This document shows positions 34,936 to 44,727 of a DNA stretch of 64,000 bases, in pieces. The number at the start of each line of letters is the position of its first letter. The stretch's first letter is position 1. This DNA comes from Microbacterium sp. 18062. Lineage in GTDB: Bacteria > Actinomycetota > Actinomycetes > Actinomycetales > Microbacteriaceae. A program made the position numbers and the translations under genes. The DNA is taken from NCBI RefSeq assembly GCF_902706225.1, contig NZ_CACSKB010000006.1, forward strand, positions 1 through 64,000, written 5' to 3'. The notes under the pieces were generated by a model. The model had not been told where the DNA came from. It searched no databases and saw only the letters and a program-made list of their open reading frames with translations.

Positions 34936-36009
34936 TCAGCGCCCGAGAGCGCGGTCGATGTGCGCGAGGACGTTCTCGGCTCCGCGCCGGGTGCCGACGG
35001 ATGCGGCGGCCCGCCGCATCCGATCGATCCGGTCGCGGTCGCCGAGCAGCGGCACGATCTCGGCGCGCACGCGCTCGGCGGTGAGCTCCGCGTCGGGGAT
35101 GATCACGGCCGCCCCGGCTGCGACGGCGGATGCGGCGTTGAGCCGCTGCTCTCCGTTGCCGACGGCATAGGGCACATAGACGGCCGGGATGCCGAGCGCA
35201 CTGATCTCGCTGACCGTCGCCGCGCCCGAGCGCGACACGATCACGTCGGCCAGCGCGAAGGCGAGGTCCATCCGGTCCACGTAACGGCGGAGGGCGTAGC
35301 CGACCTCGCCGGGGTCGGCGAGGTCGGAGCGCTCCCCCGTGATGTGGACGAGCTGCCAGCCGGCCTCCCGCACGTCGCGCCAGGAGCCGCCGAGCGCCTC
35401 GTTCAGCCGGAGAGCTCCGAGCGAGCCGCCGAAGACGAGCAGCGTCGGACGGTCCGGATCGAGGTCGAAGAAGCGGGCGGCCTCCGCGCGCGACGCCGTG
35501 GGGTCGAGCTCGACGATCTCGCGTCGCAGCGGCATGCCGACGACCTCGCCGCGGCGGAGCGCTGTGCCCGGGAACGCCACGCCGACGGCCGCCGCACGCC
35601 TGGCGCCGAGCACGTTCGCGAGTCCGGGCTTCGCGTTCGCCTCGTGCACGACATACGGGACCCGTTCCCGGGAGGCCGCGATGTAGGCGGGAGCGGCGGC
35701 GTATCCCCCGAACCCGACGAGCACGTCGACGTGCCTGGCGCGGATGTGCGCGCGCACCTGCGCGATCGCCCGCCGCAAGCGGGCGGGGAACGCGAGGGCG
35801 TTGCGGTCGGGGCGGCGAGGGAACGGCACCTTGTCGACGAAGAGCAGCTCGTAGCCGCGCTCGGGCACGAGTCGCGCCTCGAGTCCCTCGCGCGTGCCGA
35901 GGACGAGGATCTCGGCCTCGGGCTCGCGTGCGCGCAGGGCGTCTGCGACGGCCAGGAGCGGATTGACGTGTCCGGCGGTGCCGCCGCCGGCGAGAAGATA
36001 GGTCGTCAC
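34936..36009 (-). CDS. murG: UDP-GlcNAc:lipid I N-acetylglucosaminyltransferase
   Basis: 357 aa from a GTG overlapping the ftsW stop (GTGA). Converts lipid I to lipid II at the inner face of the membrane. Glycine-rich loop LLAGGGTAGHVNPLLAVADA at the N-terminus; PYVVHEANAKPGLAN; VFGGSLGALRLNEAL in the second Rossmann fold; and SRSGAATVSEISALGIPAVY for UDP-GlcNAc binding. Last gene of the mraZ-to-murG run; convergent with the GntR gene. Confidence 0.97.
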   Translation of the reverse strand: MTTYLLAGGGTAGHVNPLLAVADALRAREPEAEILVLGTREGLEARLVPERGYELLFVDKVPFPRRPDRNALAFPARLRRAIAQVRAHIRARHVDVLVGFGGYAAAPAYIAASRERVPYVVHEANAKPGLANVLGARRAAAVGVAFPGTALRRGEVVGMPLRREIVELDPTASRAEAARFFDLDPDRPTLLVFGGSLGALRLNEALGGSWRDVREAGWQLVHITGERSDLADPGEVGYALRRYVDRMDLAFALADVIVSRSGAATVSEISALGIPAVYVPYAVGNGEQRLNAASAVAAGAAVIIPDAELTAERVRAEIVPLLGDRDRIDRMRRAAASVGTRRGAENVLAHIDRALGR

Positions 36010-37259
36010 CGGGCGATTCTGCCACGCGCCGGCGGCACGGCCGGCGCGTGGCCGCCTCGGGCCGGCAGCGAGCGCGCGAACGAGAGCAGCACACCGCACG
36101 CGAGCAGCACCGACACGAGCGAGGTGCCACCCTGCGACATGAACGGCAGCGGGACGCCGAAGACGGGGAGCAGCCGCAGGACGACGCCGATGTTCAGCAG
36201 CGCCTGTCCGACGATCCAGATCGTGATGGCGCCCGCGGTGATCCGCACGAACGGGTCGTCGGTCTTGCGCACGATGTGGAAGGCGCCCACGGCGAAGAGG
36301 GCGAACAGCAGGAGCACGACGATGCAGCCGATGAGGCCGAGCTCCTCGCCCACGATCGCGAAGATGTAGTCGTTCGCCGCGGCCGGAAGCCAGCTGTACT
36401 TCTCCTTGGAGTTGCCGAGGCCGAGGCCGAAGACGCCGCCGCCGGCGAGTCCCCAGATCCCGTGCAGCGGCTGGTAGCAGTCGCCGTAGTAGTCGGCGAG
36501 GCAGTCCTCGTTCAGGAAGCTCATGAACCGGCGCATCCGGTCGGGACTGCTGATGGCGAAGTAGGCCACCGCACCGGCCGCGAGGATCGCCGGCAGGATG
36601 AACACCCGCAGCTTCACCCCGGAGAAGAAGAGCGCCGCGAGCAGGATCAGCACGAGGATCAGCACCGTGCCGAGGTCGTGCCCGGCCATGACCGTCGCGA
36701 TCACGGCGACCGCGACGGGCACCGCGGGGATGAACACGTGTCGCCAGTCGGCGAGCAGCGTGCGCTTGCGGTAGAGGATGAAGCCGAGCCACACCGCCAG
36801 CGTGATCTTGAGGAACTCCGACGGCTGCGCCTGAACGCCGGCGATGGAGATCCAGTTGCGGTTCCCGTTGGCCGACACACCGAGGCCCGGGACGAACACG
36901 AGCATCTGGAAGAGCGTGGCGAGGATCAGCGCCGGCCACGCGATCCGCTTCCAGAAGGTCAGGGGCATGCGCGACGCGAGGAACATGATCGGGATGCCGA
37001 GCGCGGCGAACACCGCCTGCTTCAGCACGGCGTCGTAGGGTCCGCCGCCGGCGTCCTCCGCGGTCGCCGAGGTCGCCGAGAGCACCATCACCAGTCCGAA
37101 GCCGGTGAGCAGCAGCGCCGTGGAGGCGATCGTCAGGAACTCGCTCGGCACCGGGGCGAACACGCGGCCGAGCGAGACGCGCGCGGCGAGACCCCGTCGT
37201 GGGCCGGGCTCAGGCTCCGGCGGGACCGGTCTGGTCCGCGTCGTGTCGACCACCCGCAT
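36006..37259 (-). CDS. ftsW: putative lipid II polymerase FtsW
   Basis: 417 aa from the ATG at 37259, inside the last 50 nt of murD; the open frame further upstream is murD antiframe. SEDS family with about ten membrane helices, the NRNWISIAGVQAQPSEFLKI segment, catalytic Asp context VMAGHDLGTVLILV, and FMSQGGTSLVSVLLACGVLL near the C-terminus. Septal glycan polymerase working with FtsI. The N-terminal 40 residues are a Pro/Arg-rich cytoplasmic extension. Confidence 0.95.
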   Translation of the reverse strand: MRVVDTTRTRPVPPEPEPGPRRGLAARVSLGRVFAPVPSEFLTIASTALLLTGFGLVMVLSATSATAEDAGGGPYDAVLKQAVFAALGIPIMFLASRMPLTFWKRIAWPALILATLFQMLVFVPGLGVSANGNRNWISIAGVQAQPSEFLKITLAVWLGFILYRKRTLLADWRHVFIPAVPVAVAVIATVMAGHDLGTVLILVLILLAALFFSGVKLRVFILPAILAAGAVAYFAISSPDRMRRFMSFLNEDCLADYYGDCYQPLHGIWGLAGGGVFGLGLGNSKEKYSWLPAAANDYIFAIVGEELGLIGCIVVLLLFALFAVGAFHIVRKTDDPFVRITAGAITIWIVGQALLNIGVVLRLLPVFGVPLPFMSQGGTSLVSVLLACGVLLSFARSLPARGGHAPAVPPARGRIAR

Positions 37260-38754
37260 CCCTTCCGATCCGTTCCCGCACGGCCCGGGCGAAGAGCCGG
37301 CCGCGGTCGGCGTACGAGGCGAACTGGTCGAAGGATGCGGCGGCGGGGGCGAGCAGGACCACGTCCCCGTCACGCGCGACCTGCACCGCCAGTTCGACGA
37401 CCTGCGCCATGACGTCTTCAGTCTGCGTGGGATCGACCTCGAAGACGGGCACGTCGGACGCGTGTCGTGCGAACGCGGCGAGGATCACGTCGCGCTGCGC
37501 GCCGATCACGATCGCGGCCTTCGCGTCGCGCCCGCGTCCGGCGACCAGTCCCGCGATGTCCACACCCTTGAGGAGCCCGCCGACCACCCAGATCGCGCCC
37601 GGATACGCCGCGAGCGACGAGTCCGCGGCGTGCGGATTGGTCGCCTTGGAATCGTCGACCCAGGTGACTCCCCCGGCGACGGCGACGACCTCGATGCGGT
37701 GCGGGTCGAGCCGGAATCCGGCCAGCGCCTTGCGGATGTGCTCGGGCGCGACCTCGAGCGACCGGGCGAGGGCCGCCGCGGCGAGGATGTTCGCGACCAC
37801 GTGCGGCGCGGACAGTCCTTGCGCCCGGAGCTCGTCGAGAGTGGTCAGCTCCAGAGCGCTGCGGTGGCGGTCCTCGAGGAAGGCGCGGTCGACGAGGATC
37901 CCGTCGACGACGCCGAGGTCGCTCGGACCCGGCGAGCCGAGGTCGAACCCGATCGCACGGGCGCCGTCGACGACGTCGGCCTCCTCCACCATGCGGCGCG
38001 TGGCCGCATCCGCCTTGTTGTAGACGCACGCGACGCGGGTGTTCCGGTAGACGACGGCCTTCGCGTCGCGGTACGCGTCCGCGGAGCCGTGCCACTCGAG
38101 ATGGTCATCGGCGAGGTTGAGACAGACGCCGGCGTGCGGAGACAGCGGCTCGGGCCCGGTCTGCAGCGACAGGTACCAGAGCTGATGGCTGGAGAGCTCG
38201 ACGACCAGCACGTCGAAACCCCCGGGATCGCGGACGGCGTCGAGAACCGGGATCCCTATGTTGCCGCAGGGCGCCGCGCGCAGCCCGCCCGCGGCGAGCA
38301 TGGCGGCCGTCAGCCCGGTCGTCGTCGTCTTGCCGTTGGTGCCGGTGATCAGCACCCAGTCCGCGGGCGTGCCGTCTGCCCGCACGACCTTGTCGCGCAC
38401 ACGCCAGGCGAGCTCGACGTCGCCCCAGAGCGGGATGCCCTCGCCCTGTGCCCAGCCGACGACCGGATGCCACGGGGCGAAGCCCGGAGAGGCGACGATG
38501 ACCTCGGGACGATGGTGGCGCACCTCGTGCGGCACCCGGTCGAGCGGGCCGGTCCACAGCCGCGCTCCGACCACCGGGAGCAGCCGCGCGTACTCCTCGT
38601 CGGCCTGCTCGCTCACGACGAGCACATCGGCACCGAGCTCGGCCAGCGTGTCGACGACGGAGAAGCCGGTGACGGAGAGACCGAGCACGACGACCCGCAG
38701 CCCCGACCAGTCGGCGTTCCAGCTGGTCAGCGCATCGAGGCGCGCCTCGCTCAT
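37210..38754 (-). CDS. murD: UDP-N-acetylmuramoyl-L-alanine--D-glutamate ligase
   Basis: 514 aa. The ATG overlaps the mraY stop (ATGA). Adds D-Glu to UDP-MurNAc-L-Ala. VVVLGLSVTGFSVVDTLAEL forms the first Rossmann fold; VLITGTNGKTTTTGLTAAML is the P-loop; ELSSHQLWYL, NLADDHLEWHGS and WVDDSKATNPHA are the later Mur-ligase motifs. The C-terminus extends through the start of ftsW (50-nt overlap). Confidence 0.96.
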   Translation of the reverse strand: MSEARLDALTSWNADWSGLRVVVLGLSVTGFSVVDTLAELGADVLVVSEQADEEYARLLPVVGARLWTGPLDRVPHEVRHHRPEVIVASPGFAPWHPVVGWAQGEGIPLWGDVELAWRVRDKVVRADGTPADWVLITGTNGKTTTTGLTAAMLAAGGLRAAPCGNIGIPVLDAVRDPGGFDVLVVELSSHQLWYLSLQTGPEPLSPHAGVCLNLADDHLEWHGSADAYRDAKAVVYRNTRVACVYNKADAATRRMVEEADVVDGARAIGFDLGSPGPSDLGVVDGILVDRAFLEDRHRSALELTTLDELRAQGLSAPHVVANILAAAALARSLEVAPEHIRKALAGFRLDPHRIEVVAVAGGVTWVDDSKATNPHAADSSLAAYPGAIWVVGGLLKGVDIAGLVAGRGRDAKAAIVIGAQRDVILAAFARHASDVPVFEVDPTQTEDVMAQVVELAVQVARDGDVVLLAPAAASFDQFASYADRGRLFARAVRERIGRDAGGRHDADQTGPAGA

Positions 38755-39860
38755 GTGCGCACCAGCCACTCCACGTAGAAGAGGCCGACGCCCGCCAGGG
38801 CGAGCAGGCCCGCGATGATCCACATCCGGACCACGATCGTGATCTCCGGCCACCCCCGCATCTCGAGGTGGTGATGGAGCGGGCTCATCAGGAACAGCCG
38901 CTTGCCGCGGGTCAGCTTGAAGTAGGCGCGCTGCAGGATCACCGAGCCGGAGGCGAGGACGTAGACGCCCGCGATGACGGCGAGCAGGATCTCGGTGCGG
39001 GTGAGGATCGCCATGGCGGCGATGATCCCACCGATCGACATCGAGCCGACGTCGCCCATGAAGACCTGGGCCTTGGGCGCGTTCCACCAGAGGAAGCCGA
39101 CGAGCGCGCCGATGAACGCCGCCGCGATGATGGCGAGGTCGAACGGATCCCGGGTCTGGTAGCAGGCGTCCTGCAATCCCCGCCCGATCGCCTCGACGTC
39201 GCAGGGCTGCTTGAACTGCCAGAACGCGATGAGGGCGAGCGCGCTGGTGACGAAGATCGCCGACCCGGCCGCGAGCCCGTCGAGGCCGTCCGAGACGTTG
39301 ACGGAGTTCGACGCCGCGACGCCGAGGAAGGCGATCCAGGCGAGGTAGAGGATCCATCCGACGACGAACCCGAGCGCCATGAACGAGAGCACGGGGATGT
39401 CGCGGAAGAGCGAGACGTACGGGCTCGCCGGCGTCTGCCCGTCGGCGTTCGGGAACTGGAGCGCCACGATCCCGAACGGCACGACGACGAGGACCTGGCC
39501 GAGGATCTTGCGCCATCCGCTCAGCCCCAGGCTGTTCTGCCGCCGCACCTTCATGTAGTCGTCGATGAACCCGACCGCACCGAACCCCACCATCATCCAG
39601 ATGACCAGGAGTCCGGAGATCGTCGGCGGGTTGCCGCCCGCATACGTGCCGATGAAGTATCCGACCAGAGCCCCCACGATGAAGATCGTGCCGCCCATCG
39701 TGGGGGTGCCGCGCTTCGCACCGTGGCTCGGGTTGTGCACGTTCTCCGGCGTACGGATGACCTGTCCCCAGCCCCACTTGCGGAACAGCCGCAGGAAAAC
39801 GGGGGTGAGGAACAGCGTGAAGGCCAGCGAGATCGCCGCGGCAGTCAGGAGGGATCTCAC
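38751..39860 (-). CDS. mraY: phospho-N-acetylmuramoyl-pentapeptide transferase
   Basis: 369 aa from a GTG overlapping the murF stop. Makes lipid I from UDP-MurNAc-pentapeptide and undecaprenyl phosphate. Ten membrane helices with the catalytic motifs GFIDDYMKVRRQNSLGLSGW, NSVNVSDGLDGLAAGSAIFV, FMGDVGSMSIGG and SPLHHHLEMRGWPE. Upstream open sequence is antiframe of murF and is excluded. It is flanked by overlapping murF and murD starts. Confidence 0.96.
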   Translation of the reverse strand: MRSLLTAAAISLAFTLFLTPVFLRLFRKWGWGQVIRTPENVHNPSHGAKRGTPTMGGTIFIVGALVGYFIGTYAGGNPPTISGLLVIWMMVGFGAVGFIDDYMKVRRQNSLGLSGWRKILGQVLVVVPFGIVALQFPNADGQTPASPYVSLFRDIPVLSFMALGFVVGWILYLAWIAFLGVAASNSVNVSDGLDGLAAGSAIFVTSALALIAFWQFKQPCDVEAIGRGLQDACYQTRDPFDLAIIAAAFIGALVGFLWWNAPKAQVFMGDVGSMSIGGIIAAMAILTRTEILLAVIAGVYVLASGSVILQRAYFKLTRGKRLFLMSPLHHHLEMRGWPEITIVVRMWIIAGLLALAGVGLFYVEWLVRT

Positions 39861-41269
39861 GAGAACGATTCTCCCAGTCGGTCGCCGAGGAACCGGAGGC
39901 CCGCGGAGTTGGAGGACTTCACCAGCACCCGGTCGCCGTCGCGCAGCTCGCCGAGGAGGTAGTCGTAGGCCTCGTCGGCGTCGGGGAAGAAGACGGCCTC
40001 GTCGCTCCAGGAGCCTTCGGCGATCGCCGAGATGTACATGCGCCGCGCCTCCGTCCCGATCACGACGATCCTCGGGATGCGCAGGCGCACGGCGAGCTCG
40101 CCGATGCGGTCGTGCTCCTCGCCGGCGTACTCGCCCAGCTCGCTCATCGCACCGAGCACGGCGACCATGCGCTCTGCGGGCCCCGTGATCTGCGCGAGGG
40201 TGCGCAGAGCAGCCGTCATCGAGTCCGGGCTCGCGTTGTACGCATCGTTGATGATGCGGATGCGGTCCGAGCCGAGGGGCTGCATGCGCCAGCGCTCGGC
40301 GATCTCGACCGTCTCGAGCCGTGCCACGCACTCCGCGAGGCCGACGCCCAGAGCGGTCGCGGCGGCGACGGCGGCGAGGGCATTCATGACGTGGTGGGCG
40401 CCGAGCACGCGGAGCGTGGCGGCCGCGGACTCGCCGTCGACCGTGAGCGTGAACCGGGTGCCGGATGCGGACACCTCGACGTCGCTCGCGCGCACCGCCG
40501 CCTCGGCCGAATGGCCGAACCAGCGGACGGACGCGTCCCGCTCCGCCGCGATCGGCGCCATCGCCCGCACGCGTGCGTCGTCGGCGTTGAGCACGGCGAG
40601 GCCGCCGGGACGCAGAGCCCGCACGAGCTCGGACTTCGCCGCGAAGGTCGCCTCGATGCCGCCGAAGCCGCCCGCGTGCGCCATCCCCACCATGAGCACG
40701 ACACCGAGATCGGGCTCGACGAGCCCCGCGAGGCGCGCGATCTCGCCCGGGCCGCTCGCGCCGAACTCGCTCACGAGGAATCCGGTGTCCTGCCGGACCC
40801 GGAGCATCGTGAGCGGGGCGCCGACCTCGTTGTTGAACGAGGCACGCGGGGCGACCGTCTCGCCCTCGGGCTCGAGGATGCGGGCGAGCAGGTTCTTGGT
40901 CGTCGTCTTTCCATTCGAGCCGGTGATGCCGACCACGCGCAGATCGCCCTCGGCGCGGACTCTGACAACGACCTCGCGCGCGAGGTCGGCGAGGGCGCCG
41001 ACCGCGTCCGCCACGACGATCTGGGTGACCGGCACCTCGACGGGCCGCTCGACGATGGCGAGCACGGCGCCCGCGTCCACCGCGGCGCCGACGAAGCGGT
41101 GACCGTCGGTCGTGTCGCCGGGTTTGGCGACGAAGACGTCGCCGGGCCCGATCTCGCGGGAGTCGGTGTCGACCACGCCGTCGACGACGGAGTCGGGGGT
41201 GTCGGTGCCAGCGAGCCGGAGGGTGCCGCCGAGCACGTGCGCGATGTGGGAGAGAGTGAGTGCGATCAT
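39857..41269 (-). CDS. murF: UDP-N-acetylmuramoyl-tripeptide--D-alanyl-D-alanine ligase
   Basis: 470 aa from the ATG 22 nt after ftsI. Adds D-Ala-D-Ala to the UDP-tripeptide. P-loop VGITGSNGKTTTKNLLARIL; FNNEVGAPLTML; SEFGASGPGEIARL; INDAYNASPDSMTAALRTL; and AVLGAMSELGEYAGEEHDRI are all typical. The gene directly follows ftsI; murE, which usually lies between them, is absent from this cluster. Confidence 0.96.
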   Translation of the reverse strand: MIALTLSHIAHVLGGTLRLAGTDTPDSVVDGVVDTDSREIGPGDVFVAKPGDTTDGHRFVGAAVDAGAVLAIVERPVEVPVTQIVVADAVGALADLAREVVVRVRAEGDLRVVGITGSNGKTTTKNLLARILEPEGETVAPRASFNNEVGAPLTMLRVRQDTGFLVSEFGASGPGEIARLAGLVEPDLGVVLMVGMAHAGGFGGIEATFAAKSELVRALRPGGLAVLNADDARVRAMAPIAAERDASVRWFGHSAEAAVRASDVEVSASGTRFTLTVDGESAAATLRVLGAHHVMNALAAVAAATALGVGLAECVARLETVEIAERWRMQPLGSDRIRIINDAYNASPDSMTAALRTLAQITGPAERMVAVLGAMSELGEYAGEEHDRIGELAVRLRIPRIVVIGTEARRMYISAIAEGSWSDEAVFFPDADEAYDYLLGELRDGDRVLVKSSNSAGLRFLGDRLGESFS

Positions 41270-41291
41270 GTCTGGTGCGGGTGCCCGCGGC

Positions 41292-43073
41292 TCAGCCGGT
41301 CTTGGGCAGCAGGACCGGCTGCGAGTCGGAGGGCATGACCCGGAATGTCTTCAGAACCTGGGTCATCGCCTGCTGGAAGGCCGCCGCGTTGGCCGCAGAC
41401 GACCTTACCCCAGTGGGCTGGTCGAGGGTGACCGCGACCACGTACTCCGGGTCGTCCGCGGGGGCGAAGCCGATGAGGGTCGTGAAGTAGACGCCGCTCT
41501 TGTACGTGCCGCCCTCGGAGATCTCACCGGTTCCGGTCTTGCCCGCGACCCGGTACCCGTCGATGGCGAGGGCTTTGGAGAGCGAGCCCTGGACGAACAC
41601 GTTCTCGAGCATCTGCTGCACCTGCTCCGCGCTCGACGAGCTGACGACCTGGGTCGGGGGGCCCGCGTCCGTCTCCTCGACCGTTCCGTCGGCGAGCGTG
41701 CACGACTCGACGAGCGAGAGCGGCACCTTGAGACCGTCGTTCGCGATCGCCTGGTAGGCGCCGACGAGCTGCGGGAGGGTGGTCGACACGCCCTGTCCGA
41801 ATGAGGTGTTGTAGAAGGTCTGGTTGTCCCATTCCGCGACCGGGCGCAGCACGCCCGTCTCCTCGCCGGGGAACCCGACGGCGCTCACCTGGCCGATGCC
41901 GAAGCGCTGCAGGTAGTCGTAGCGGGTCTCGGCGGGCACCATCTCGGCGAACTTCGAGATGCCGACGTTCGACGAGTCGATGAGCACGCCCGCGAGCGTG
42001 TAGGTCGTGGCGCCGTGCGAGAGCGCGTCGGTGATGCGCGCGCCGTTCGGGAACGTCTCCCGGCCCGACGCCACCACCGTGGAGGTCGGCGTCGCGACGC
42101 CCGAGTCGATGGCCATCGCGGCCGTGAGCGCCTTGAAGGTCGAGCCCGGCTCGAACGTGCCGCGGAAGATCCGGCTGCTGCGATCGGACTCGTCCGTCGC
42201 CGAGACGTTGTTGGGGTCGACCGTCGGGTACTCGGCCGCCGCGCGGATCTTTCCCGTCTTGGCCTCGACGACCATGATCTGCCCGTGCTGCGCGCCCTGG
42301 TTCTGGGTCTGCTCTGCGATCAGCTGCTGCAGGTACCACTGCAGGTCGCGATCTATCGTGAGGGTCAGGGTGCCCCCGTCCACCGCCGGCGTCTCGGTCT
42401 CGGTGCCCGGGATGACGACGCCGTCCTTCCCGCGTTGAAAGACCCGTTCCCCGTCGGTGGCGGCGAGGCAGGAATCCTGCGAGCTCTCGAGGCCCTCGAG
42501 CGGGGTGCCGTCCGAGCCGACGAAACCCACGAGGTTGCCGGCGACCGCGCCGTCCGGGTACGTCCGCGCCGGATGCTGCGTCGGAGTGAGGAAGGGAAGG
42601 CCGAGGTCCACGAGAGCCCGGTACTTCTCGGTCGAGAGGCCTGTCGCGAGCACGGCGTACTGACTGTCGGGGTTGACCGCGAGCGTGTCCGACACGATCT
42701 TCTGCACGTCCTCGGCGCTCTGCCCGGTGATCGCGCCGATCTCGGCGGCGATCGTCGGCCAGTCCACCTCGACGGTGTCGCCGTTCGCGTCGGTGCGCGT
42801 GACCGGTCCCACATTGCTCGGGTCCAGTTGGACGTCGTACTGCAGGATGCTGCCCGCGAGCGTCTGCCCGTTCGTGTCGACGATCGACCCCCGGGTGCCG
42901 TAGAGGACGTTCTTGCCGCCGGTGGCGATGTTGACCGAGTCCTCGACGTGCTCGCGGGCGTTCACGACCTGGATGTCGACGAGCCGGACGACGAAGACGA
43001 CCAGCACCGCCAGGACGACGGCGAGGGCCACGACGGTGCGGCGACGGGGGCTGCGGGTGCTTCTCGTCGTCAT
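41292..43073 (-). CDS. ftsI: septal penicillin-binding protein 3 (peptidoglycan transpeptidase FtsI)
   Basis: 593 aa. Short basic N-terminus, one membrane anchor (VVALAVVLAVLVVFVVRLVD), a PBP dimer domain with GTRGSIVDTNGQTLAGS, and a transpeptidase domain with the active-site motifs STFK (residues 311-314), SSN (near 367) and KTGT (VAGKTGTGE). Class B enzyme paired with FtsW for septal crosslinking. No PASTA repeats. It lies 4 nt after the ftsL-like gene. Confidence 0.96.
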   Translation of the reverse strand: MTTRSTRSPRRRTVVALAVVLAVLVVFVVRLVDIQVVNAREHVEDSVNIATGGKNVLYGTRGSIVDTNGQTLAGSILQYDVQLDPSNVGPVTRTDANGDTVEVDWPTIAAEIGAITGQSAEDVQKIVSDTLAVNPDSQYAVLATGLSTEKYRALVDLGLPFLTPTQHPARTYPDGAVAGNLVGFVGSDGTPLEGLESSQDSCLAATDGERVFQRGKDGVVIPGTETETPAVDGGTLTLTIDRDLQWYLQQLIAEQTQNQGAQHGQIMVVEAKTGKIRAAAEYPTVDPNNVSATDESDRSSRIFRGTFEPGSTFKALTAAMAIDSGVATPTSTVVASGRETFPNGARITDALSHGATTYTLAGVLIDSSNVGISKFAEMVPAETRYDYLQRFGIGQVSAVGFPGEETGVLRPVAEWDNQTFYNTSFGQGVSTTLPQLVGAYQAIANDGLKVPLSLVESCTLADGTVEETDAGPPTQVVSSSSAEQVQQMLENVFVQGSLSKALAIDGYRVAGKTGTGEISEGGTYKSGVYFTTLIGFAPADDPEYVVAVTLDQPTGVRSSAANAAAFQQAMTQVLKTFRVMPSDSQPVLLPKTG

Positions 43074-43077
43074 GGTC

Positions 43078-43674
43078 TCAGTGTGTCGTGGGGGTCGGCA
43101 GTCCGTCGGTCAGCGCCGGGGGTGTCGCGGTATCGGCGCCCGAATCCGCGACCGGCGTCTGCACGCCGTCGATCGTGGCGTCCGGCGCCGTGACGAGCGG
43201 GGTCTCGGTCAGGAGCGAGTTCGCCACCGAGCCGCGCCCGAGCGCGTCGATCGACGACGTGTAGACGGATGCCTGCTGGCTGCCGAGGACGGCGCCGTCG
43301 CTCAGCCGCAGGTAGCTCGGCGACTCGTTGATGACCATGCCCAGCGCCGCAGCGTTGGCGGCGAGGTACTGTGGCGAGCTGAGCCCCGCGACCTCGTCGT
43401 AGAGGATCTGCTTCTGCCAGGTGAGCTCGCGCTGCTGCTGTGTGAGCGCGGACAGCTCGAAGGAGCTCTGGGTCGACAGCACCGAGAACAGCATCTGCGC
43501 GCCGGCGATCGCCAGCGCGCCGGCGACCGCCAGGACTCCGTACGCGAGGCGCGGGCGGCGGCGGCGAGCCGGCTGCTCGACGGGACGAAGGGTTCGACCC
43601 GGGTCGCGCTGTCCGGTCTCCTCCTCGAAGGGGACCGGAGCGAGGTAGGGCGTGACCGCCGTTGCCGTGTTCAC
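43078..43674 (-). CDS. ftsL: FtsL-like divisome membrane protein
   Basis: 198 aa from a GTG overlapping the rsmH stop. Bitopic: an Arg-rich cytoplasmic N-terminus, one helix ([20 protein letters not shown], residues 45-64), then a short heptad-like coiled region ([20 protein letters not shown]) and a Ser/Thr/Pro-rich tail of about 90 residues. Assigned by topology and by its fixed place between rsmH and ftsI; FtsL sequences diverge too much for motif proof. The long low-complexity tail is unlike E. coli FtsL but common in actinobacteria. Confidence 0.75.
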   Translation of the reverse strand: MNTATAVTPYLAPVPFEEETGQRDPGRTLRPVEQPARRRRPRLAYGVLAVAGALAIAGAQMLFSVLSTQSSFELSALTQQQRELTWQKQILYDEVAGLSSPQYLAANAAALGMVINESPSYLRLSDGAVLGSQQASVYTSSIDALGRGSVANSLLTETPLVTAPDATIDGVQTPVADSGADTATPPALTDGLPTPTTH

Positions 43675-44660
43675 GCGACCTCCCGGATGCGCTCGGCCGC
43701 GCGCAGGCGCACGGGGATGGCGCGCGGGTTGCGCGCGCGCTCGTCGTCGCCGGCGAGCTCCGCGCCCTTGACAAGCAGGCGGAACCGGGCGGCGTGCTCG
43801 GGAAGCTCCACGGGCAGGCCCGCGGGCGAGGTCGAGGACGCCGCGCGCGCGAGCTCGCGCTTGACGAAGCGGTCCTCGAGGGACTGGTACGAGAGTACGA
43901 CGATGCGCCCGCCGACCCGTAGCAGATCGAGCGCGGCGGGGATCGCCCGCTCGAGCGAGGCGAGCTCGCCGTTGATCTCGATCCGCAGCGCCTGGAAGAC
44001 CCGCTTGGCGGGGTGTCCGGCGTTCTTCAGCGCGGCCGGAGTGGCCGCGTCCAGTATCTCGACGAGTCGTCCGGAGCGCTCGAGCGGTGCGTCGGAACGC
44101 GCGATCACGATGGCGCGGGCGTAGCGGGCGGAGAGCTTCTCCTCGCCGTACCGCTCGAAGATACGGCGGAGGTTGCCCTCCGAGTACGTGGCGAGCACGT
44201 CGGCGGCGGTCGGCCCCTCGGTCTGGTCCATGCGCATGTCCAACGGGGCATCCTTCGCGTAGGCGAACCCGCGGTCGGCCTCGTCGAGCTGCAGCGACGA
44301 GACGCCGAGGTCGAAGAGGACCCCGTCCACGCGGTCGATGCCCGCGCCCACCACGGCGCTCGCGATGCCGTCGTACACGGAGTGCACGAGGGTCGTGCGT
44401 CCGGCGAACCGGGCGAGCCGCTCGCCGGCGATGCCGAGCGCATCGGTGTCGCGGTCCAGTCCGATCAGGTGCAGACCGGGAAAACGCTCCAGGAACGCCT
44501 CGCTGTGTCCCCCCATGCCGAGCGTCGCATCGACGAGGACCGCGCCGGGCGCGTCGAGCGCCGGCGCGAGCAGCTCGATCGTCCGCTCGAGCAGAACCGG
44601 GGTGTGGATGTCACGGAGGCTCATGATGCGGGGGCCGGGTCCCTCGGTCCCGATCCCCAT
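43671..44660 (-). CDS. rsmH: 16S rRNA (cytosine1402-N4)-methyltransferase
   Basis: 329 aa if the ATG at 44660 is used, which has TAGGAGA 6 nt upstream; an in-frame ATG 12 codons later ([15 protein letters not shown]) is the more familiar family start but lacks a close ribosome site. SAM-binding motif [18 protein letters not shown] and [31 protein letters not shown]; and the C-terminal [23 protein letters not shown] motif ([17 protein letters not shown]). Methylates C1402 in the ribosomal P site. Confidence 0.95.
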   Translation of the reverse strand: MGIGTEGPGPRIMSLRDIHTPVLLERTIELLAPALDAPGAVLVDATLGMGGHSEAFLERFPGLHLIGLDRDTDALGIAGERLARFAGRTTLVHSVYDGIASAVVGAGIDRVDGVLFDLGVSSLQLDEADRGFAYAKDAPLDMRMDQTEGPTAADVLATYSEGNLRRIFERYGEEKLSARYARAIVIARSDAPLERSGRLVEILDAATPAALKNAGHPAKRVFQALRIEINGELASLERAIPAALDLLRVGGRIVVLSYQSLEDRFVKRELARAASSTSPAGLPVELPEHAARFRLLVKGAELAGDDERARNPRAIPVRLRAAERIREVA

Positions 44661-44727
44661 CCGCTCTCCTACCTGGCGCGGGGGAAGTGCGTCAGGGCGG
44701 GGGCGGCTGGGAATCGGGACCGGGGGC

